17,981 nucleotides of DNA from Bacillota bacterium (lineage in GTDB: Bacteria; Bacillota; Sulfobacillia; RBS10-35; JAJYVN01): assembly GCA_021827805.1 (NCBI GenBank), contig JAKAUG010000014.1, positions 1 through 17,981 of the forward strand. The letters are read 5' to 3'. The notes beneath the pieces are model-generated. The model searched no databases, was not told where the DNA came from, and saw only the letters and a list, made by a program, of their open reading frames with translations. Below, one piece after another: positions 14,432-17,981 of this stretch (position 1 is the stretch's first letter; the number at the start of each line of letters is the position of its first letter). The position numbers and the translations under genes were made by a program.

Positions 14432-16377
14432 CGGACCTCTGCCCCGGGCTCGACCGGTCCGTCCGGCCCCAACAGGCGCAGGTCCTTACCGGACTTGGCC
14501 GCCAGCAGCATGCCCTCGGATCGGACCCCCCGGATCGTGGCAGGTTCCAGGTTGGCCACGACCACGACCTGCCTGCCCACCAGGTCTTCGGGGCGGTAGT
14601 GTGCGGCGATCCCCGACACGATCTGCCGGGGGGTACCATCTCCCAGCGTCAGCTGCAGCCGCAGCAGCCGGTCCGCGCCCGCAACGCGCTCCGCCGCCTG
14701 GATGGTGGCAACCCTCAACTCCGTGCGCCGGAACTCCTCCAGCGAGATCGTGGGCCCAGGGTCCGGCGCGGGCGTGCTCGCGCTGGGCACCGCGGTCGGC
14801 GTGTGCCCCCCAAAGGAGCCGGCATCCTGGGCGACGGCCTCCGGATCCAGACGGCCGAACAGCGGCGCGCCGCGGCAGACACGCGTCCCTGGGCCGAGCC
14901 CTCCCCACTCCATGCCTGCCCACCCCACGTCCCGCACTGCGCCGGGATCCAGGCCCAGCTGGCGGAAAATCTCCTCGGGTGCCTGGACCAAAAAGGGAGA
15001 CATCCCGACAGCCAGGATGCGCAGCACCTCCGCCACGTTGTACAGCACCGCGTCCAGGCGCTCGCTCTCCCCGCGGCGGGCGAGCTCCCACGGTGCCTGG
15101 CGGTCGACGTATCGGTTGGCCCTGGCACACAGGGACAGGAGGGCCGCCGGGCCCTCGTGCAGGCGCAGACCCTCCATGGCCCCCGCCAGTTGGTCGCGGG
15201 TTGTGGCCGCAGCCTCACGGAAGCCATCGTCCGAGTCGGCCGGCGGCTGGGGGACGATGCCCTCGCGGAACCGCTCCAGCATCGCCACCCCCCGGGAGAG
15301 CAGGTTGCCCAGATCGTTGGCCAGATCGGAGTTGTATCGCTTGGCGAACGACTCCGGGGCGAAGTTCCCATCCTGGCCGAACGGCGTCTCGGCGAGCAGG
15401 TAGTAGCGGATGGCGTCCACGCCGTAGCGACGCGCGAAGGCCACCGGATCCACGGTGTTGCCCGTCGTCTTGCTCAGCTTCTCGCCCCGCACGTTCAAGA
15501 AGCCATGCCCGTACACGGTCCGTGGCAGGGGCAGCCCGGCGGCGAGGAGCATCGCCGGCCAGATCACGCAGTGAAAGCGCGTGATGTCCTTACCAATCAA
15601 GTGCACATCCGCCGGCCAGTGCCGGCGGAAGGCCGCCTCGTCCCACCCGTACCCCACCCCGGAGAGATAGGTCGTCAGGGCATCGAACCAGACATAGACC
15701 ACCTGGTCCGGATCCCAGGGCAGCGGCACGCCCCACTCGGTCTTGGCCCGCGAGATCGAAACGTCCTCAAGTCCGGAGCGCAAGAGGCTCTCCACCTCGT
15801 GGCGCCGAGCCTCGGGCTGGATGAAGTCGGGGTGCCGGCGCACGTGCTCCAACACCGCGTCGCGAAAGGAGGAGAGCCGGAAGAACCAGTTGGCCTCCTC
15901 CACGCGCTCCAGGGGCCGGTGGTGCACCGGGCACAGGCCGTCGTTGACCTCCTTGTCCGTGATGAACGCCTCGCACGAGACGCAGTACCATCCGTGGTAA
16001 GTTCCCGCATAGACGTGGCCCCGGTCGTGCAGTTCCTGCACAAGCCTCTGCACGGCGGCGATGTGGCGAGGGTCATTGGTCCGCATGAAGCGGTCGTATC
16101 CCACGCCCAGCACATCCCAGGCCTCCCGGAACACCCCCGCCATATCGGCGCAGTATCCCTCCGGATCCTGGCCCCGCTGCTTGGCCGCGCGTAGCACGTT
16201 CTGCGAGTGCTCGTCGTTGCCCATCAGATAGAAGGTCGGCCGGCCCCGCAGACGCTGGAAGCGGACCAGGGCGTCCGCGGCCACCTTCTCGTACGCGTGG
16301 CCCACGTGCGGATCCCCGTTGGGATAATCGATGGCCACGGTGACGTAGAAATCCTCTCGCTGCTCCGGCACGCCCAT
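14428..16377 (-). CDS. metG: Methionyl-tRNA synthetase with C-terminal tRNA-binding domain
   Basis: A class I synthetase of 649 residues that charges initiator and elongator tRNA-Met. The N-terminal FYVTVAIDYPNGDPHVGHAYE carries the HIGH-type motif (PHVGH, 23-27). The zinc knuckle is formed by CVSC and CPVH (about 130-160), and EKLSKTTGN is the KMSKS-type motif. From about residue 545 comes a Trbp111/EMAPII-like tRNA-binding domain (RTELRVATIQAAERV, RQIVSGIAAHY, GMLLAAK), so this is the bacterial form with a dimerising extension. The ATG at 16377 directly abuts a AGGGGGG; the GTG at 16371 is better spaced and may be the real start. Extension to 16470 is rejected because it overlaps the terminator of the T-box leader. 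First gene of metG-tatD-ksgA. Confidence 0.97.
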   Translation of the reverse strand: MGVPEQREDFYVTVAIDYPNGDPHVGHAYEKVAADALVRFQRLRGRPTFYLMGNDEHSQNVLRAAKQRGQDPEGYCADMAGVFREAWDVLGVGYDRFMRTNDPRHIAAVQRLVQELHDRGHVYAGTYHGWYCVSCEAFITDKEVNDGLCPVHHRPLERVEEANWFFRLSSFRDAVLEHVRRHPDFIQPEARRHEVESLLRSGLEDVSISRAKTEWGVPLPWDPDQVVYVWFDALTTYLSGVGYGWDEAAFRRHWPADVHLIGKDITRFHCVIWPAMLLAAGLPLPRTVYGHGFLNVRGEKLSKTTGNTVDPVAFARRYGVDAIRYYLLAETPFGQDGNFAPESFAKRYNSDLANDLGNLLSRGVAMLERFREGIVPQPPADSDDGFREAAATTRDQLAGAMEGLRLHEGPAALLSLCARANRYVDRQAPWELARRGESERLDAVLYNVAEVLRILAVGMSPFLVQAPEEIFRQLGLDPGAVRDVGWAGMEWGGLGPGTRVCRGAPLFGRLDPEAVAQDAGSFGGHTPTAVPSASTPAPDPGPTISLEEFRRTELRVATIQAAERVAGADRLLRLQLTLGDGTPRQIVSGIAAHYRPEDLVGRQVVVVANLEPATIRGVRSEGMLLAAKSGKDLRLLGPDGPVEPGAEVR

Positions 16378-16384
16378 CCCCCCT

Positions 16385-16422
16385 GACAAACAAACCGCCC
16401 CTGTGCGTCTTGGCACAGGGGC
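16385..16422 (-). terminator. Intrinsic terminator of the metG T-box leader
   Basis: A perfect 10-bp stem (GCCCCTGTGC / GCACAGGGGC, 16413-16422 and 16397-16406) with a 6-base loop, followed by GGTTTGTTTGTC (16396 down to 16385). It is the best terminator in the window and ends just before the metG ribosome binding site. Confidence 0.9.
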
Positions 16423-16631
16423 CGCGCCGGCGTTACCACCCTGTCGCTGCGCGCCCTCATGAACGCGCACTCAGTGACCGCTCAGGTCCGGCCGCTAACG
16501 GGGCCACCGGCGACATCGTCGCCACGGTCTCCGGGACCCACGCGCCCGTCCCGCCGGGCTCTCAGCTGTGCCCGGCTCTCTGTCTGTCGGGCGGGCTCTG
16601 CCCCCTCATGAACCGATGAAAACCCATGTTC
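16385..16631 (-). promoter_or_regulatory. T-box leader of metG
   Basis: T-box leaders bind uncharged tRNA and switch off a terminator. Seen on the minus strand, 5' to 3': AGAGAG followed by a perfect 7-bp stem (arms 16570-16576 and 16553-16559) with a loop containing GCTGAGAG, the distal Stem I pattern; CCCGTTAGCGG near 16492-16503; then the T-box core AGGGTGGTAACGCC (16429-16442). Its TGGT can pair with the ACCA end of a tRNA with discriminator A, as tRNA-Met has. ACAGGG (16439-16444) can pair with CCCTGT (16415-16420) as antiterminator, in competition with the terminator. The core has A where the consensus ACCGCG has C. I could not place an ATG specifier at the expected place (the segment reads GCGCGTGGGTCCCGGAG). 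Confidence 0.85.
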
Positions 16632-16637
16632 GTGTCC

Positions 16638-16667
16638 ATTTTACGCGGCGCCGAGGCGCAATGTCAA
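16638..16667 (-). promoter_or_regulatory. metG operon promoter
   Basis: TTGACA (16662-16667), 18-base spacer, TAAAAT (16638-16643) on the minus strand: perfect -35, five of six at -10. The start near 16631 gives a leader of about 250 nt, right for a full T-box. Confidence 0.85.
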
Positions 16668-16729
16668 GGCAGACATGCCCTGGGACGCGTGAGCCCCACC
16701 TGCATGGGCGGGGTCGCCTTTGTGAACCC

Positions 16730-16758
16730 TTGCCCATTTTGGACATTGCTGGTATGCT
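16730..16758 (+). promoter_or_regulatory. Probable abrB promoter
   Basis: TTGCCC (16730-16735), 17 bases, TATGCT (16753-16758), with TGG before the -10 as an extended -10. Four of six matches in each hexamer. It is divergent from the metG promoter, with the two -35 boxes 62 bp apart. Confidence 0.6.
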
Positions 16759-16794
16759 TCCCCACGCAACTTCACCCCCGGGAGGCGACGCACG

Positions 16795-17046
16795 ATGATG
16801 AAGTCCACTGGTATCGTCCGTAAGGTGGATGAACTGGGCCGCGTGGTGATCCCGATCGAGCTGCGACGGACACTGGACATCGCGGAACGCGACTCTCTGG
16901 AGATCTATGTCGACGGCGACCGGATCATCCTGCGCAAGTATGAACCAGCGTGCATCTTCTGCGGTAATGCCCAGGATGTGCAGAACTTCATGGGCAAGAA
17001 CGTGTGCCAGGACTGCATGACGGCGATGCAGGGCAAGGCCGTCTAG
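16795..17046 (+). CDS. abrB: AbrB-family transition-state regulator
   Basis: AbrB is a small DNA-binding regulator that in B. subtilis represses post-exponential genes. The 83-residue protein has the SpoVT/AbrB swapped-hairpin domain at 1-50 (KSTGIVRKVDELGRVVIPIE, RRTLDIAERDSLEIYV), practically the same as Bacillus AbrB. The C-terminal part differs: Cys53, Cys56, Cys71 and Cys74 (CIFCG and CQDC) form a likely zinc-ribbon-like knuckle, as in many clostridial-type AbrB proteins. GGGAGG ends nine bases before the ATG at 16795; the next codon is also ATG. It is divergent from metG and its stop lies one base from the rsmI stop on the other strand. Position between rsmI and metG equals the B. subtilis order. 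Confidence 0.95.
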   Translation: MMKSTGIVRKVDELGRVVIPIELRRTLDIAERDSLEIYVDGDRIILRKYEPACIFCGNAQDVQNFMGKNVCQDCMTAMQGKAV

Positions 17047-17047
17047 A

Positions 17048-17899
17048 CTAGCGACCTGGCTGCTCCCGCTCGGCCTCCAGGAGTGCCGTATACAGGGCAC
17101 GCTTACCCAGGCCGCTGGCGCGGGCCACCCGCGCCGCAGCCTGGGCCGGGCCCATCCCCTCCGCGCAAAGCTCGCGCACGTGCTGTAGCGCGCCCGCCAA
17201 GTCCTGTGGCGCGGGCACTGGGGGCGCAAGGCAAAGGACCACCTCTCCTCGGGGTTCGGCCTCCACGAAGTGCTGCAACAGCTCTGCCACCGTTCCCCTG
17301 CACACCTCCTCGTGAATCTTGGAGAGTTCGCGGGCCACCGCGGCGGCCAGGGAGGCGTGCCCCAGGTCCACCAGGGTCTGGAGCGTGTCCACCAGGCGGC
17401 GCGGCGACTCATACCACACTGAGGTCAGGCCCTGCTCGAGACCCCGCGCAAGAGCGGCGCGCCGGGCCTGGTCGGCCCGCGGCACGAAGCCGTGAAAAGC
17501 AAAGGCGTGGGTGGGCAGAGCCGACAGGGTCAGGGCGGGGAGGAGGGCGTTGGGCCCGGGCAGGGCCGTCACAGAAATCCCGGCGTCCACCGCGGCCCGC
17601 ACCAGCCGGAACCCTGGATCGGCCAGGCCCGGCGTGCCGGCGTCGGACACCAGGATGACTCGCTCCCCCCGCCCCAGGCGCTCCAGCACCTGTGGCAGCC
17701 GCTCGCGTTCGTTGTGGTCGTGATAGCTCCAAGGCACCTGGGCGATGCCATGGTGACGGAGCAGGATGGAGGTCCGGCGGCTGTCCTCGGCCAGCACCAC
17801 GTCCGCCTGGCGGAGTTCGGTGAGGGCGCGCAGGGTGATGTCCTCCAGGTTCCCGATGGGCGTTGGGCAGAGCACCAAGCCTCCGGGGTGGGCGCTCAT
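17048..17899 (-). CDS. rsmI: 16S rRNA (cytidine(1402)-2'-O)-methyltransferase
   Basis: RsmI (YabC of the same operon region) methylates C1402 of 16S rRNA in the decoding centre. The 283-residue protein shows the tetrapyrrole-methylase fold: LCPTPIGNLEDITLRAL at about 10-26, LAEDSRRTSILLRHHGI, SYHDHNE, the SAM loop LVSDAGTPGLADPG near residue 90, and ALPGPNALLPALTLSAL. FHGFVPR and WYESPRRL follow. The ATG at 17899 is the natural start; upstream the frame is open only because of a Gly-coding G-tract, and those extra 25 residues (nearly all Gly) are rejected. A G-rich sequence precedes the start, so the ribosome binding site cannot be singled out. Confidence 0.95.
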   Translation of the reverse strand: MSAHPGGLVLCPTPIGNLEDITLRALTELRQADVVLAEDSRRTSILLRHHGIAQVPWSYHDHNERERLPQVLERLGRGERVILVSDAGTPGLADPGFRLVRAAVDAGISVTALPGPNALLPALTLSALPTHAFAFHGFVPRADQARRAALARGLEQGLTSVWYESPRRLVDTLQTLVDLGHASLAAAVARELSKIHEEVCRGTVAELLQHFVEAEPRGEVVLCLAPPVPAPQDLAGALQHVRELCAEGMGPAQAAARVARASGLGKRALYTALLEAEREQPGR

Positions 17900-17910
17900 C
17901 CCCGCCACCC

Positions 17911-17972
17911 GCCCCCCCCCCCCGTCCCCCCGCCCAAGCCCCTCCCCCCCCACCCACCCCCCCCCCCCCCCC
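17911..17972. repeat. Poly-C (plus) / poly-G (minus) low-complexity tract
   Basis: Sixty-two bases of nearly pure C on the plus strand, including runs of 12 (17912-17923) and 16 (17957-17972). It lies just upstream of rsmI and reaches almost to the window edge. On the minus strand the runs could form G-quadruplexes. It may also be a sequencing or assembly artefact at a contig end; I cannot tell. Confidence 0.8.
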
Positions 17973-17981
17973 ATCGGGGCC

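Noticed and set aside
14215..16194. 659-codon plus-strand open frame
   Set aside because: Antisense shadow of metG; stop codons are rare on the opposite strand in GC-rich DNA.
16378..16470. metG start extended to the GTG at 16470
   Set aside because: The 31 extra codons would be encoded by the T-box core and terminator hairpin, and the MetRS fold starts at the FYVT segment.
17900..17974. rsmI start extended to 17974
   Set aside because: The extra residues are almost all Gly, encoded by the homopolymer tract; the family N-terminus begins at the ATG at 17899.

Overview
The window is GC-rich chromosomal DNA from a member of the Bacillota (Firmicutes). The evidence is gene order. Read on the minus strand from the right end, it runs rsmI, (abrB divergent), metG, tatD, ksgA, a YkuK-family gene, veg, ispE, a nucleotidyltransferase, purR, glmU, prs, then after an interruption rplY/ctc, pth and the start of mfd. 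This is the Bacillus subtilis yabC-to-mfd order with some genes lost or replaced. The Veg and AbrB proteins, a Gram-positive-type PurR and a T-box leader on metG agree with this. High GC and frequent GTG/TTG starts suggest a high-GC Bacillota lineage (for example a Symbiobacterium-, Thermaerobacter-, Sulfobacillus- or Limnochorda-like group); the exact group cannot be decided from the sequence alone.

Layout. 1-3210: translation/repair end of the cluster (mfd partial, pth, rplY with its own promoter). 3304-6360: a block that separates prs from rplY and has no counterpart in the B. subtilis order. It holds a cyclase-family hydrolase, a divergent TIM-barrel sugar isomerase/epimerase, a short-chain dehydrogenase coupled to a stand-alone UxaA-type SAF domain, and a 67-residue membrane protein. 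It looks like a small catabolic cassette for a sugar acid or lactone-like compound, but the substrate is unknown. 6357-11412: ispE, a MobA-like nucleotidyltransferase, purR, glmU and prs, tightly spaced or overlapping, so probably one operon for isoprenoid precursor, UDP-GlcNAc and PRPP supply with the PRPP-sensing purine repressor. 11528-12638: veg with two tandem sigma-A-type promoters, and a YkuK-family gene with a long low-complexity N-terminal extension. 12723-16377: metG-tatD-ksgA with 4-nt stop/start overlaps, preceded by a T-box leader with a clear intrinsic terminator and a near-consensus promoter. 16795-17899: abrB (plus strand) converging on rsmI. 17900-17981: an extreme poly-C/poly-G tract.

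No mobile element, CRISPR array, tRNA or rRNA was seen. Most of the window is ordinary core genome. The points most worth a second look are the inserted catabolic block with its orphan SAF domain, the small membrane protein whose stop codon interlocks with that of prs, the metG T-box whose specifier I could not place, the missing sporulation-linked genes, and the PurR start.
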